From: Oscillospiraceae bacterium | Lineage (GTDB): Bacteria; Bacillota; Clostridia; Oscillospirales; Ruminococcaceae | Reading direction: 5' to 3' | DNA: 64,000 nucleotides | Assembly (NCBI GenBank): GCA_022787085.1 | Contig: JALFVE010000028.1 | Span: forward strand, 89,898 to 153,897 | Shown: positions 34,484 through 42,082 of the stretch, in pieces | How the letters are laid out: every line of letters starts with the position of its first letter | Position numbering within the stretch: position 1 is the first letter of the stretch | Notes under the pieces: generated by a model | Databases searched by the model: none | Told to the model about the DNA's origin: nothing | What the model saw: only the letters and a program-made list of their open reading frames with translations | Translations under genes and position numbers: made by a program

Positions 34484-35725
34484 TTAGTTACCCCCGTTTT
34501 CAGATTTATCAATTGCATTTTTAAAATCGGCAATAAGATCGTCAATATCCTCAATGCCCACGCTTATCCTAATGGTGTCATCAAAAACTCCCGCATTGAC
34601 CCGCTGTTCTTCTGTGCTGTGGGTGTATATGGTGCTTGCGGGATGGATAACAAGAGTTCTCACATCACCGATATTGGTTGCAATAGAAGCATATTTCAGA
34701 GAATTTATGAGCTTAAACGCCTTTTCCCTGCTGCCTGCCCGAATGGTAATGATAGCACCGCCCATTCCCTTTAGCTGCGAATCAACAAGCTCATAATAGG
34801 GACTTGACCGCAGCGCAGGATAATTGACCTTTACCCTGCCGTCCGCCTCAAAAAATTCCGCAAGCATTTTGGAATTATCGCAAAGGCGCTCCATTCTGAG
34901 ACCCAGCGTCTCCAGCCCGATGGAATTGAGAAATGCATTCATAGGCGCCAAACAGGCTCCCATATTTCTCCAGATACCGTTTCTGAGCTTTGCAATATAT
35001 GCAAGTCTGCCGAATTTTTTGTATTCCTCAAAGCCCCTGTAACGTGAGCAGTCCCATTTAAAATTTCCGCTGTCAATAATCACGCCGCTGATGGCATTTC
35101 CGCTGCCGTTTATGTATTTTGAAGATGAATGAACAACGATATCCGCACCGTGATCGAAAGGATTTATCAGATAGGGCGTTGCAGTAGTGCTGTCAACGAT
35201 AAGGGGAACGCCTATTTTGTGAGCAGCCTCCGAGACCGCCCTCACGTCCGTAACATTAAGCTTGGGATTGCCGATAAGCTCGGTAAAGACCGCCCTTGTC
35301 TTATCCGTTGCAAGCCTTGAAACGCTTTCCGCCGTGACCTCCTCAGTAAAAACCGTTTTAATGCCAAAGGCTTCAAGATCGCCGAACAGATCTATCGTCC
35401 CGCCGAAAAGAGCAGAGCCTGCAATGACCTCGTCCCCCGACTGTAAAATGTTAAGAAGGGACATTGTGACCGCCGCCATGCCCGATGAACAGGCAACAGC
35501 GCCGATTCCCTTTTCCAGAGCGGCAATGCGCCGTTCAAAGGAATCCACGGTCGGATTGCTTATTCTTGTGTAAGCATATCCGGGAGCCTTGCTGTTAAAA
35601 ATTGCTTCCAGCTTTTCGGCAGATTCGTGAGCGAAAGCGCTTGACTGACAAATGGGCGCAAGGGTCGCACCGCTTGATTTGTCACCGCCGAAGCTCTGAT
35701 GAAGCAGAGCAGTATTAAAATTCAT
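34484..35725 (-). CDS. metY: O-acetylhomoserine sulfhydrylase MetY
   Basis: 413-residue PLP enzyme of the Cys/Met-metabolism family. It starts NTALLHQSFGGDKSSGA, with PGYAYTRISNPTVDSFERR, CSSGMAAVTMSLLNIL, the PLP lysine in VVHSSSKYINGSGN (about residue 204), and the substrate loop LVIHPASTIYTHSTEEQ. It forms homocysteine from O-acetylhomoserine and a sulfur donor. In Wolinella the MetY partner donor is a carrier thiocarboxylate, and the matching carrier genes lie just downstream here. It begins 28 bases after cysA. Confidence 0.93.
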   Translation of the reverse strand: MNFNTALLHQSFGGDKSSGATLAPICQSSAFAHESAEKLEAIFNSKAPGYAYTRISNPTVDSFERRIAALEKGIGAVACSSGMAAVTMSLLNILQSGDEVIAGSALFGGTIDLFGDLEAFGIKTVFTEEVTAESVSRLATDKTRAVFTELIGNPKLNVTDVRAVSEAAHKIGVPLIVDSTTATPYLINPFDHGADIVVHSSSKYINGSGNAISGVIIDSGNFKWDCSRYRGFEEYKKFGRLAYIAKLRNGIWRNMGACLAPMNAFLNSIGLETLGLRMERLCDNSKMLAEFFEADGRVKVNYPALRSSPYYELVDSQLKGMGGAIITIRAGSREKAFKLINSLKYASIATNIGDVRTLVIHPASTIYTHSTEEQRVNAGVFDDTIRISVGIEDIDDLIADFKNAIDKSENGGN

Positions 35726-35752
35726 AAAACATCACCGACTAAAAGAAAAATA

Positions 35753-36811
35753 TCAGATAAATACGGATTCCTCCGCAAGAGCCTTGTTTTCCAGAAGGAA
35801 AGCATTGTCTCCCGCCGTCACGAACATTCGGTAAATAAAAACATAAACCTTTTCGCCAACCGAAACAGCCGCCTCGTCAAAGCCTCTGCGTGCTGTGAGA
35901 AGAATATCTCCGACTCTGACTGAGATCTCCACGCTGCTGCCTCTGAAAGCCGTCCGCTCCACAATGCCCTCGGAAACGGAGCTTTTGAATTTAACAGGCT
36001 CGTTTTTCTTGAATATCTTCACAAACTCGGGACGAACAACAGCATTTTCGGCATTTTCCACCCTGTCAAAGGTGTGGAAGCCGCTGTAATCGGAGAAAAT
36101 TGCAGGCTGACCGAAAAAAGAAGCCGTAAAAGGAGTCTCGGGTCTGCCGTAAATTTCCTCGGGAGTGCCCGTCTGCTCTATCCTGCCCTTGTTGGTAATG
36201 ATTATCTCGTCTGCAACCTCAATAGCCTCGTCCTGGTCGTGAGTAACGAAAATGCTCGTGACACCCAGCCGACTTATCATATCCTTGAGCCAGCTGCGAA
36301 GCTCCTGCCTTACCTTTGCGTCAATGGCAGCGAAGGGCTCGTCAAGGAGCAGCAGCTCAGGGTTCGGAGCCAAAGCCCTTGCAAATGCGACCCTCTGCCG
36401 CTGACCGCCCGAAAGCTGACTTGGAAAGCGTTTTTCCAGTCCCTCAAGACCGATAAGCTTAACAAGCTCGGAAACTCTTTCACGAATTTCCTCCTTGTCC
36501 TTTTTCATGACCTTCAGCCCGAAAGCTATGTTGTCATAAACCGTCATGTACCGAAAAAGCGCATAGCTCTGAAACACAAAGCCTATTCCTCGCTTGCTGG
36601 GGTGAACATCGTTCATCACCTTGCCATCAATGATAATTTCGCCGCTGTCGGGATTTTCAAGCCCCGCGATCATACGGAGAATTGTGGTCTTGCCGCTTCC
36701 GCTGGGACCTAAAAGCCCCACAAGCTTACCCTTTTCGATGCCGAAGCTCACATTATCGGAAGCCTTGAAGCTGCCGAAGCTTTTGTTGATATTTTTAAGT
36801 TCAATGTACAT
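35753..36811 (-). CDS. cysA: Sulfate/thiosulfate ABC transporter ATPase CysA
   Basis: 352-residue ATP-binding subunit. Walker A GLLGPSGSGKTTILRMIAG, Q-loop FVFQSYALFRYM, signature LSGGQRQRVAFARALAP, Walker B LLLLDEPFAAID, H-loop FVTHDQDEA. A C-terminal TOBE-like domain (about 240-352) is typical of CysA. ATG 36811 overlaps the cysW end by 11 bases. With CysT, CysW and the binding protein it imports sulfate, the entry point for the reductive genes downstream. Confidence 0.94.
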   Translation of the reverse strand: MYIELKNINKSFGSFKASDNVSFGIEKGKLVGLLGPSGSGKTTILRMIAGLENPDSGEIIIDGKVMNDVHPSKRGIGFVFQSYALFRYMTVYDNIAFGLKVMKKDKEEIRERVSELVKLIGLEGLEKRFPSQLSGGQRQRVAFARALAPNPELLLLDEPFAAIDAKVRQELRSWLKDMISRLGVTSIFVTHDQDEAIEVADEIIITNKGRIEQTGTPEEIYGRPETPFTASFFGQPAIFSDYSGFHTFDRVENAENAVVRPEFVKIFKKNEPVKFKSSVSEGIVERTAFRGSSVEISVRVGDILLTARRGFDEAAVSVGEKVYVFIYRMFVTAGDNAFLLENKALAEESVFI

Positions 36812-37625
36812 TCTCCGACTCTCTCTTTCCTATGTACTCCACAACGCTTCTGATAATGAGAATAGCCACCGCCATCATCACCAGAATGGACGAGACCGCA
36901 AAAGCGGGAACATATTTAAATTCGTTGAACAGTATCTCCACATGAAGGGGCAGGGTGTTGGTCTTGCCCCTGAGATGACCCGACAGAACGGAAACCGCAC
37001 CGAACTCGCCCATAGCTCTCGCCGCACAAAGAACAATGCCGTAAAGGAACGCCCATTTAATATGCGGAAAGGTTATTTTTGAAAAAATCGTCCATCCCTT
37101 AGCGCCCATCAGAGCGGCAGCCTCTTCTTCATCGGTGCCCTCCGCCTCAAGAACGGGGATAAGCTCTCTCGAAATAAATGGAAATGTAACAAAAACAGTT
37201 GCCAGAATAATTCCGGGAACAGCAAAAACTATCTTGATATCAAGGCTCTCAAGCAGGGGATAAATCGGGCTCTGCCTGCCGAAGGTGAGAACGAAGATAA
37301 GTCCCGCAATGATCGGTGAAACGGTAACGGGCAGATCAATAAGCGAACCTAAAAGCTTTTTTCCTCTGAAATGAAATTTGGTGATAAGCCAGGCGGCAAA
37401 CAGCCCGAAGATGGTGTTGACCGCAGTAGCGGCAAGAGTAGCCTCAAGGGTGAGCAGCATAGCCTTGACGGTATATTTGTCCGCAATAGCATCTTTGTAA
37501 GCCCCGAAGCCCTGCCTCAGCGCCTCGGTGATGACCGTAACCAGCGGCAGCACCAGCATAATGAAAATAAAGAGAAAGCTTATGCCGATAAGCAGCCATT
37601 TCACAAGCCCCGAACTCTTACGCAC
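36801..37625 (-). CDS. cysW: Sulfate ABC transporter permease CysW
   Basis: 274-residue permease with about six membrane segments and the EAA-loop ELIPVLEAEGTDEEEAAALMGAKGW. The start is not the first in-frame ATG. On the minus strand AAAGGAGG, encoded in the end of cysT, stands eight bases before GTG 37625. That gives MRKSSGLVKWLLIG and an eight-base overlap with cysT. The upstream candidates (TTG 37679, ATG 37655) lack a spaced ribosome site. It pairs with CysT to form the sulfate channel. Confidence 0.92.
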   Translation of the reverse strand: MRKSSGLVKWLLIGISFLFIFIMLVLPLVTVITEALRQGFGAYKDAIADKYTVKAMLLTLEATLAATAVNTIFGLFAAWLITKFHFRGKKLLGSLIDLPVTVSPIIAGLIFVLTFGRQSPIYPLLESLDIKIVFAVPGIILATVFVTFPFISRELIPVLEAEGTDEEEAAALMGAKGWTIFSKITFPHIKWAFLYGIVLCAARAMGEFGAVSVLSGHLRGKTNTLPLHVEILFNEFKYVPAFAVSSILVMMAVAILIIRSVVEYIGKRESENVH

Positions 37626-38460
37626 CCGAGCCGCCTCCTTTAAGGATTTTCGCATTCCGAATCTGGATAAAATTAACAAGGAACAGTATCAGGAAGGAAG
37701 CCGCCAGCATAACAAGAGCAATAGCCGTAGCGCTGGCATAATCGTATTCCTGAAGCTCCGACATGATGATAAGGGGAGTAATTTCCGTTTCAAAGGGCTG
37801 ATTGCCCGCAATGAAAACCACGCTGCCGTATTCACCGAGGCATCTTCCGAAAGCAAGACCGAAGCCTGTAAAAACCGCAGGCATTATCTCGGGAAAAACG
37901 ACCCTGAAAAATGTCCTGCACCTGCCTTCGCCGAGAGTAGCAGCCGCCTCCTCGATAGAGGGGTCAAGCTTTTCCAGAACAGGCTGCACCGCCCTCACCA
38001 CAAAGGGGATACCGATAAAAACCAGAGCCACCGTAATTCCGATACGGGTGTAAGCTATTCTGATCCCGAACCTTGCGAAAAAGCTGCCTATAAACCCCGT
38101 GTCCGCCGTCATTGATGTAAGAGCAATGCCCGCCACCGCCGTAGGCAAAGCGAAGGGAAGCTCTATCATTCCGTCAAGAAGGCGCTTCAGGGGAAAATCA
38201 TATCTTACCAGCACCCACGCCAGTATCACGCCCATGACCGCATTTATAAGCGAGGCGATAAGCGCAGTGAGAAAGCTTACCTCAAAGCTTGCAAGCACCC
38301 TGTCTCTTGTGATGGTCTTTATAATATCCCCAAGGCTCATCTGCGCCGTAAAGATCACCAGAGACGCCAGCGGAATCAGAACGATAACGCTGAGAATGGC
38401 AAGCGTAACGCCCATTGACAAGCCGAAGCCGGGAATTATCCTTTTGTTTTTACTTTTCAT
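37618..38460 (-). CDS. cysT: Sulfate ABC transporter permease CysT
   Basis: 280-residue inner-membrane permease with about six membrane helices. The family blocks are ELPFALPTAVAGIALTSM, a GIPFVVRAVQPVLEKLDPSIEEAA cytoplasmic EAA-type loop, and FGRCLGEYGSVVFIAGNQPF, a CysT hallmark. It sits between the sulfate-binding protein (30-base gap) and cysW, with which it overlaps. No regulatory element is visible in the gap, so it should be co-transcribed from the promoter at 39703-39731. Confidence 0.94.
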   Translation of the reverse strand: MKSKNKRIIPGFGLSMGVTLAILSVIVLIPLASLVIFTAQMSLGDIIKTITRDRVLASFEVSFLTALIASLINAVMGVILAWVLVRYDFPLKRLLDGMIELPFALPTAVAGIALTSMTADTGFIGSFFARFGIRIAYTRIGITVALVFIGIPFVVRAVQPVLEKLDPSIEEAAATLGEGRCRTFFRVVFPEIMPAVFTGFGLAFGRCLGEYGSVVFIAGNQPFETEITPLIIMSELQEYDYASATAIALVMLAASFLILFLVNFIQIRNAKILKGGGSGA

Positions 38461-38490
38461 AACTGTGCCTGCGCCCCGCTTTAAAACCGA

Positions 38491-39543
38491 TTATTTTGCC
38501 TCGTAGATCTCGTCGAATACGCCGCCGTCAGCAAAATGCTTTGTCTGAGCCTCATCCCAGCCGCCGAACTGCTGAATGGTAACAAGATTAACATTCAGAT
38601 CGAAGGTATCGGCATATTCCTTTAAGATAGCCTCATTTGAAGGTCTGTAATAATTGTCGCCCGCAATGCGCTGAGCCTCATCGGAATAAAGGAAATTCAG
38701 ATATTCTGTGGCAGCGTCTCTTGTTCCTCTCTTGTCAACCACCTTGTCAACAATGGCAACAGAGGGCTGAGCGAGAATGCTGACGCTTGGAGTGATTATC
38801 TCGTAATCATCAGGATAATCCTTGATAGAAAGATACGCTTCATTCTCCCACGCAAGAAGAACATCGCCCTGACCGTTCTCAACGAATGAGGTGGTAGCGC
38901 CTCTTGCGCCCGAATCAAGAACTAAAACGTTCTGATAAAGCTTCTTAATAAAATCCTTGACCTGAGCCTCATCGCCGCCGTAAAGCTTGTCGGCATAAGC
39001 CCACGCCGCAAGATAATTCCAGCGGGCGCCGCCCGAGGTCTTGGGATTGGGAGTGATAACGCCCACACCCTCCTTGATAAGATCATCCCAGTCCTTGATC
39101 TCCTTAGGATTGCCCTTTCTCACAAGGAAAACAATGGTTGAGGTGTAGGGAGCGCTGTCATTTGGAAATTCGCTTACCCATCCGTCCTCGATAAGACCTG
39201 CGTCCCTGACAGCGTTAACGTCATATTCGAGAGCGAGAGTAACCACATCCGCCTCAAGACCGTTAGCCACCTCAAGAGCCTGCTTGCCCGAGCCGCCGTG
39301 GGACTGAGTTATCTCAACATCCCTGCCCGTAAGCTCCTTGTAATGCTCGGCAAAAACCTTATTGTAAGCCTCGTAAAGCTCTCTTGTGGGGTCATAGGAT
39401 ACATTTGTGAGAGTGATGACCTCATCCTCTCCCGCATCCTCCGCCTTGACCGAAGAGCAGCCCGTAAAGCCCGCAGCGCCTATAGCAAGAGCGGAAGCCG
39501 CAATAAAAGCCTTATGTAAAAATGATTTAGTATTTGTTTTCAT
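38491..39543 (-). CDS. sbp: Sulfate-binding lipoprotein of the ABC transporter
   Basis: 350-residue solute-binding protein. The signal peptide has lipobox AAGFTGC, so it should be a lipoprotein on the outer face of the membrane. Sulfate/thiosulfate-family blocks are LTNVSYDPTRELYEAYNKVF, SHGGSGKQALEVANGLEADV, NPKTSGGARWNYLAAWAY and a C-terminal FGGWDEAQTKHFADGGVFD. First full gene of the sulfur transcription unit. It is preceded by a sigma-A promoter and a 19-residue leader peptide ending 57 bases before its ATG. Confidence 0.93.
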   Translation of the reverse strand: MKTNTKSFLHKAFIAASALAIGAAGFTGCSSVKAEDAGEDEVITLTNVSYDPTRELYEAYNKVFAEHYKELTGRDVEITQSHGGSGKQALEVANGLEADVVTLALEYDVNAVRDAGLIEDGWVSEFPNDSAPYTSTIVFLVRKGNPKEIKDWDDLIKEGVGVITPNPKTSGGARWNYLAAWAYADKLYGGDEAQVKDFIKKLYQNVLVLDSGARGATTSFVENGQGDVLLAWENEAYLSIKDYPDDYEIITPSVSILAQPSVAIVDKVVDKRGTRDAATEYLNFLYSDEAQRIAGDNYYRPSNEAILKEYADTFDLNVNLVTIQQFGGWDEAQTKHFADGGVFDEIYEAK

Positions 39544-39600
39544 GATTATAACCTCTTTCCGATTTTAATAATATTGATGATGAAAACTCTTTAAGAAGCT

Positions 39601-39660
39601 TTACATACATCGTCCGAATCGGAAATTGGCTCTCAGGAGCCTTAAAAAGAATCTGTTCAT
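39601..39660 (-). CDS. Leader peptide MNRFFLRLLRANFRFGRCM upstream of sbp
   Basis: 19-residue open frame between the sbp promoter and sbp. The minus-strand ATG at 39660 has GGAGAG seven bases upstream. A second in-frame ATG at 39675 would add five residues. The peptide is basic and hydrophobic and ends with Cys and Met codons just before TAA. The core FFLRLLRANFRFGR matches the frame before metQ (FFYLLRENFRFGR), and both stop codons lie about 56 bases before the next gene. Conservation of sequence and position points to a cis-acting leader peptide responding to sulfur amino acids. I do not know a named family. Confidence 0.72.
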   Translation of the reverse strand: MNRFFLRLLRANFRFGRCM

Positions 39661-39702
39661 AACTATTCTCTCCATAATCTTCCTGTGTATCAGGATAGAC
39701 AT

Positions 39703-39731
39703 ATTATACCACGCAATTCCTACTATGTCAA
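39703..39731 (-). promoter_or_regulatory. Sigma-A promoter of the sulfur-assimilation block
   Basis: On the minus strand TTGACA (39731-39726), 17-base spacer, TATAAT (39708-39703): a perfect consensus. The predicted start is near 39696, giving a leader of about 150 bases that contains the small peptide frame. No S-box (SAM) riboswitch core is visible in this leader. Confidence 0.88.
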
Positions 39732-39784
39732 TAGAAATTATAAGGATTTGTATAACATGTAAAAATAATAGCCGTGAGAAAAAA

Positions 39785-39862
39785 TAATTTCGGCATTTTT
39801 TACCAAAAAATGCCGAAAACAGAAAAAAACAAAGCCCAAAATCAGTAAAACAAACGTTGCCT
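39785..39862 (-). ncRNA. Candidate small RNA, promoter to hairpin
   Basis: A perfect minus-strand promoter (39870-39898) is followed about 47 bases later by an 11-bp perfect hairpin, CGGCATTTTTT/AAAAAATGCCG (39791-39815), with an AT-rich tail that includes a T6 run. No start codon with a ribosome site lies between. The roughly 75-base transcript could be a small RNA or an aborted leader for the sulfur block. With flanking sequence this accounts for the gene-free stretch 39732-40070. Confidence 0.35.
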
Positions 39863-39869
39863 AACCAAT

Positions 39870-39898
39870 ATTATAGCACAATTGTTCTTATTTGTCAA
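39870..39898 (-). promoter_or_regulatory. Second sigma-A promoter upstream of the sulfur block
   Basis: Minus-strand TTGACA (39898-39893), 17-base spacer, TATAAT (39875-39870), perfect in both hexamers. It lies between the metQ terminator and the sbp promoter and has no gene directly under its control. Confidence 0.78.
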
Positions 39899-39905
39899 GT
39901 CCATT

Positions 39906-39952
39906 TAAAAAATATTTAAAAAAGCTCCCCCGCAAATAAATTGCAGAGGAGC
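39906..39952 (-). terminator. Terminator of the metNIQ unit
   Basis: On the minus strand, GCTCCTCTGCAA pairs with TTGCGGGGGAGC (39952-39924; includes two G-U pairs) and is followed by TTTTTT and further T-rich sequence. A second GC-rich hairpin (40021-40052) lies right after the metQ stop but has no T run behind it. Confidence 0.8.
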
Positions 39953-40070
39953 AGAACAGATCAGACTATCTCAAAAAAGGAACTATTCAAATGCCCGCTG
40001 AATTCGCCTCGCCCCGAGAGCAGCCTCTCCCCCAAAAAAACGGGAGAGGCTGAAAAATTTATTTTACTTT

Positions 40071-40937
40071 TCAGAATATTGCCACAACAGCGCCGTTGTA
40101 ATTATCCTCAATGAACTTCTTCACCTTGTCGGTTTTGAGGGCATTGACAAGAGCAGTGATCTTGGGGCTGTTTTCATCGCCATTTCTCACCGCAACGATG
40201 TTGGCATAGGTCTGAGCAGCGCTGCCCGAAGCGTCCTCGATGGCGATGGCATTATTAATATCAAGCCCTGCCGCAAGAGCGTAGTTACCGTTGATAACAG
40301 CGAGGGTGCCTTCATCGCTGTTTCCGAACTGAGCCGCAACGGTATCCGCCTGCACAGTGATAATATTATACCCCTTATTGTCGGCAATATCAAGAGTAGT
40401 AACTCCGTCTGCGGCATTTGCGCCCTCGGGGAGGGTGATAAGTCCCTCCTGAGCAAGCAGCAGCAGCGCTCTTGTCTCATTGCTGTCATCTGCGGGAATG
40501 ATTATGGTCGCACCCTCCTTAGCCTCGGCAGGAGATGAAACGCCGTTTCCGTACAGACCGAAGGGCTCGTAATGAATGGAAGCCGCCGAAACGATATCCG
40601 TTCCGTTTGAAGCGTTGAAGCTTTCAAGATAGGGGGTGTGCTGGAAATAATTTGCGTCAAGCGAGCCTTCCTGCAGTGAGGTGTTGGGCAGAACGTAATC
40701 GTCAAACAGCACGATCTCAAGCTCATAGCCCTCTGCAGCAAGATCATCCTTTATCTGCTCAAGTATCTCGCCGTGGGGCGTGGATGAAGCTCCCACAATT
40801 ATCTTCTCCGAAGCTGCGGCGGCAGCTGTCTCGACAGCAGTTGCCTCGGGAGCAGATTTTGCGGAAGAGCAGCCTGTGATAGCTGCGGTAAGAGCGAGAG
40901 TGGCAATAAATGCAAAAGCTTTTCTAAAATTTTTCAT
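40071..40937 (-). CDS. metQ: Methionine-binding lipoprotein of the ABC transporter
   Basis: 288-residue NlpA/MetQ-family solute-binding protein. The signal peptide with lipobox ALTAAITGC predicts a lipoprotein. Family blocks are KIIVGASSTPHGEILEQI, DANYFQHTPYLESFN, YEPFGLYG and the NSDEGTLAVINGNYALAAGL segment. ATG 40937 has AAAGGA ten bases upstream; the in-frame ATG at 40970 does not. It is preceded by a separate leader-peptide frame that ends 55 bases upstream, inside the metI-metQ gap. The substrate is probably methionine or a related sulfur compound. Confidence 0.93.
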   Translation of the reverse strand: MKNFRKAFAFIATLALTAAITGCSSAKSAPEATAVETAAAAASEKIIVGASSTPHGEILEQIKDDLAAEGYELEIVLFDDYVLPNTSLQEGSLDANYFQHTPYLESFNASNGTDIVSAASIHYEPFGLYGNGVSSPAEAKEGATIIIPADDSNETRALLLLAQEGLITLPEGANAADGVTTLDIADNKGYNIITVQADTVAAQFGNSDEGTLAVINGNYALAAGLDINNAIAIEDASGSAAQTYANIVAVRNGDENSPKITALVNALKTDKVKKFIEDNYNGAVVAIF

Positions 40938-40992
40938 GGTAATAAATTCCTTTCTCAAATAAAATTTCATGCGATATGTGATATTGATATTA

Positions 40993-41058
40993 TCAACATC
41001 GGCACATTCGCCCGAATCTGAAATTCTCTCTGAGAAGATAAAAGAAATATGATCTCAT
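40993..41058 (-). CDS. Leader peptide with FFYLLRENFRFGRMCRC core, between metI and metQ
   Basis: 21-residue open frame. The minus-strand ATG at 41058 has AGGAG seven bases upstream, a very good ribosome site. The C-terminal FFYLLRENFRFGRMCRC contains one Met and two Cys codons just before TGA. It starts 13 bases after the metI stop and ends 55 bases before metQ. Its close match to the peptide before sbp (shared FF-x-LLR-x-NFRFGR), next to another sulfur-compound binding protein, argues strongly for function, probably regulation by cysteine/methionine supply at the ribosome. Confidence 0.75.
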   Translation of the reverse strand: MRSYFFYLLRENFRFGRMCRC

Positions 41059-41071
41059 AAAAATACTCCTG

Positions 41072-41743
41072 TCACGATCTTTTATCGGTTTTGCGGGCAA
41101 TGAACATACCCGTTTCCTGAATTATCTGAACAATGATAATGGTGAGCAGAACGCACACCCAGATGATATCGTCATTGAACCGCTGATATCCGAAGCTGAC
41201 GGCGATCATTCCAAGCCCTCCGCCGCCGATAGTGCCCGCCATTGCGGAATATCCGAGGATAGTGACCAGCGAGATAACGCTGCCGACGATAAGGGAGGGC
41301 TTTGCCTCGGGAATAAGCACCCGAAGGATTATCCGCATATCCGAAGCGCCCATTGACCTTGCCGCCTCGATAACTCCGCCGCTAACCTCCTTGAAGGAGG
41401 ATTCGGACATTCTCGCCACATAGGGCGCAGCAGCTATCACGAGAGTGACGATCATGGCTTTGTTTCCGAGGCTTGTGCCCGTAATGAGCTTAGCCGCAGG
41501 GAGCATTGCCACCATCAGGATAATAAAAGGAATGCTTCTGAAAATATTCACAATGCCGCTGAGAATACCGTACAGCCACGGTATGGGACGAATGCCGTCC
41601 TTGGCGGTAACATTCAGCAGAACGCCCAGCGGAAGCCCGATGAGATATGCAAAGAAAGCGGAAATAAAGGTCATGTAAACAGTTTCCCATATTCCCTTGA
41701 CAATGGTGCCCGACTCCCAAAGCTTAATAAGCAGGTCTGACAT
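41072..41743 (-). CDS. metI: Methionine ABC transporter permease
   Basis: 223-residue permease with about five membrane segments. Blocks typical of MetI: AFFAYLIGLPLGVLLNVTA, NIFRSIPFIILMVAMLP, the EAA loop GVIEAARSMGASDMRIILRVLIPEAKP, and YSAMAGTIGGGGLGMIAVSFGYQRF. ATG 41743 has AGGAG at a proper distance; the ATG two codons upstream is too close to it. It lies between the NIL-domain part of metN and the leader peptide preceding metQ. Confidence 0.93.
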   Translation of the reverse strand: MSDLLIKLWESGTIVKGIWETVYMTFISAFFAYLIGLPLGVLLNVTAKDGIRPIPWLYGILSGIVNIFRSIPFIILMVAMLPAAKLITGTSLGNKAMIVTLVIAAAPYVARMSESSFKEVSGGVIEAARSMGASDMRIILRVLIPEAKPSLIVGSVISLVTILGYSAMAGTIGGGGLGMIAVSFGYQRFNDDIIWVCVLLTIIIVQIIQETGMFIARKTDKRS

Positions 41744-41758
41744 TTGCATCTCTCCTCT

Positions 41759-42073
41759 CTATGCTTCATTGTATCTAATATTATTATCATCAAGATATTT
41801 TATAACACGCTCCGACAGAACTATGTCCTCGGGAAGCCCGATAATCATATATCCCGCAGCAGTACCGCCGATATCCTCAGTCTCAGCCCTCAGAATATTC
41901 ACCGCCGCACCGCAGGCAAGGATAAGATTTGCAATAACGGGCTTGTAGGAATTTTCCCCGTCAAATATTATCCGGATCCGCCTGCCGCCCTTTATCTCGC
42001 TGACAGTGCTCACGGAGGGAAGTATAAGCTTTTTTGCAATGTCAGAGCTTGGCGCCGCAAAAAGCTCTCTCAC
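41759..42073 (-). CDS. NIL domain cut off from MetN by an in-frame TAG
   Basis: 104 residues matching the C-terminal NIL ligand-sensing domain of MetN: VRELFAAPSSDIAKKLI, then a beta-alpha domain with IRIIFDGENSYKPVIANLI and GYMIIGLPED. It continues the metN frame exactly after TAG 42085-42083. The first usable start is GTG 42073, without a nearby ribosome site, so separate translation is doubtful. NIL domains bind methionine and inhibit transport in MetN of other bacteria; here that part may be lost, or produced only by read-through. It could also be a sequencing error. Confidence 0.7.
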   Translation of the reverse strand: MRELFAAPSSDIAKKLILPSVSTVSEIKGGRRIRIIFDGENSYKPVIANLILACGAAVNILRAETEDIGGTAAGYMIIGLPEDIVLSERVIKYLDDNNIRYNEA

Positions 42074-42082
42074 CGAAGCCGT

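Noticed and set aside
39544..39700. SAM (S-box) riboswitch in the leader of the sulfate/methionine genes
   Set aside because: No kink-turn or conserved S-box core is visible upstream of sbp, metN or metQ on the coding strand. Only the peptide frames and promoters are.
40021..40052. GC-rich hairpin after metQ as its terminator
   Set aside because: In the direction of metQ transcription the stem is followed by CTCTCGGGG, not by T residues. The hairpin at 39924-39952 fits better.
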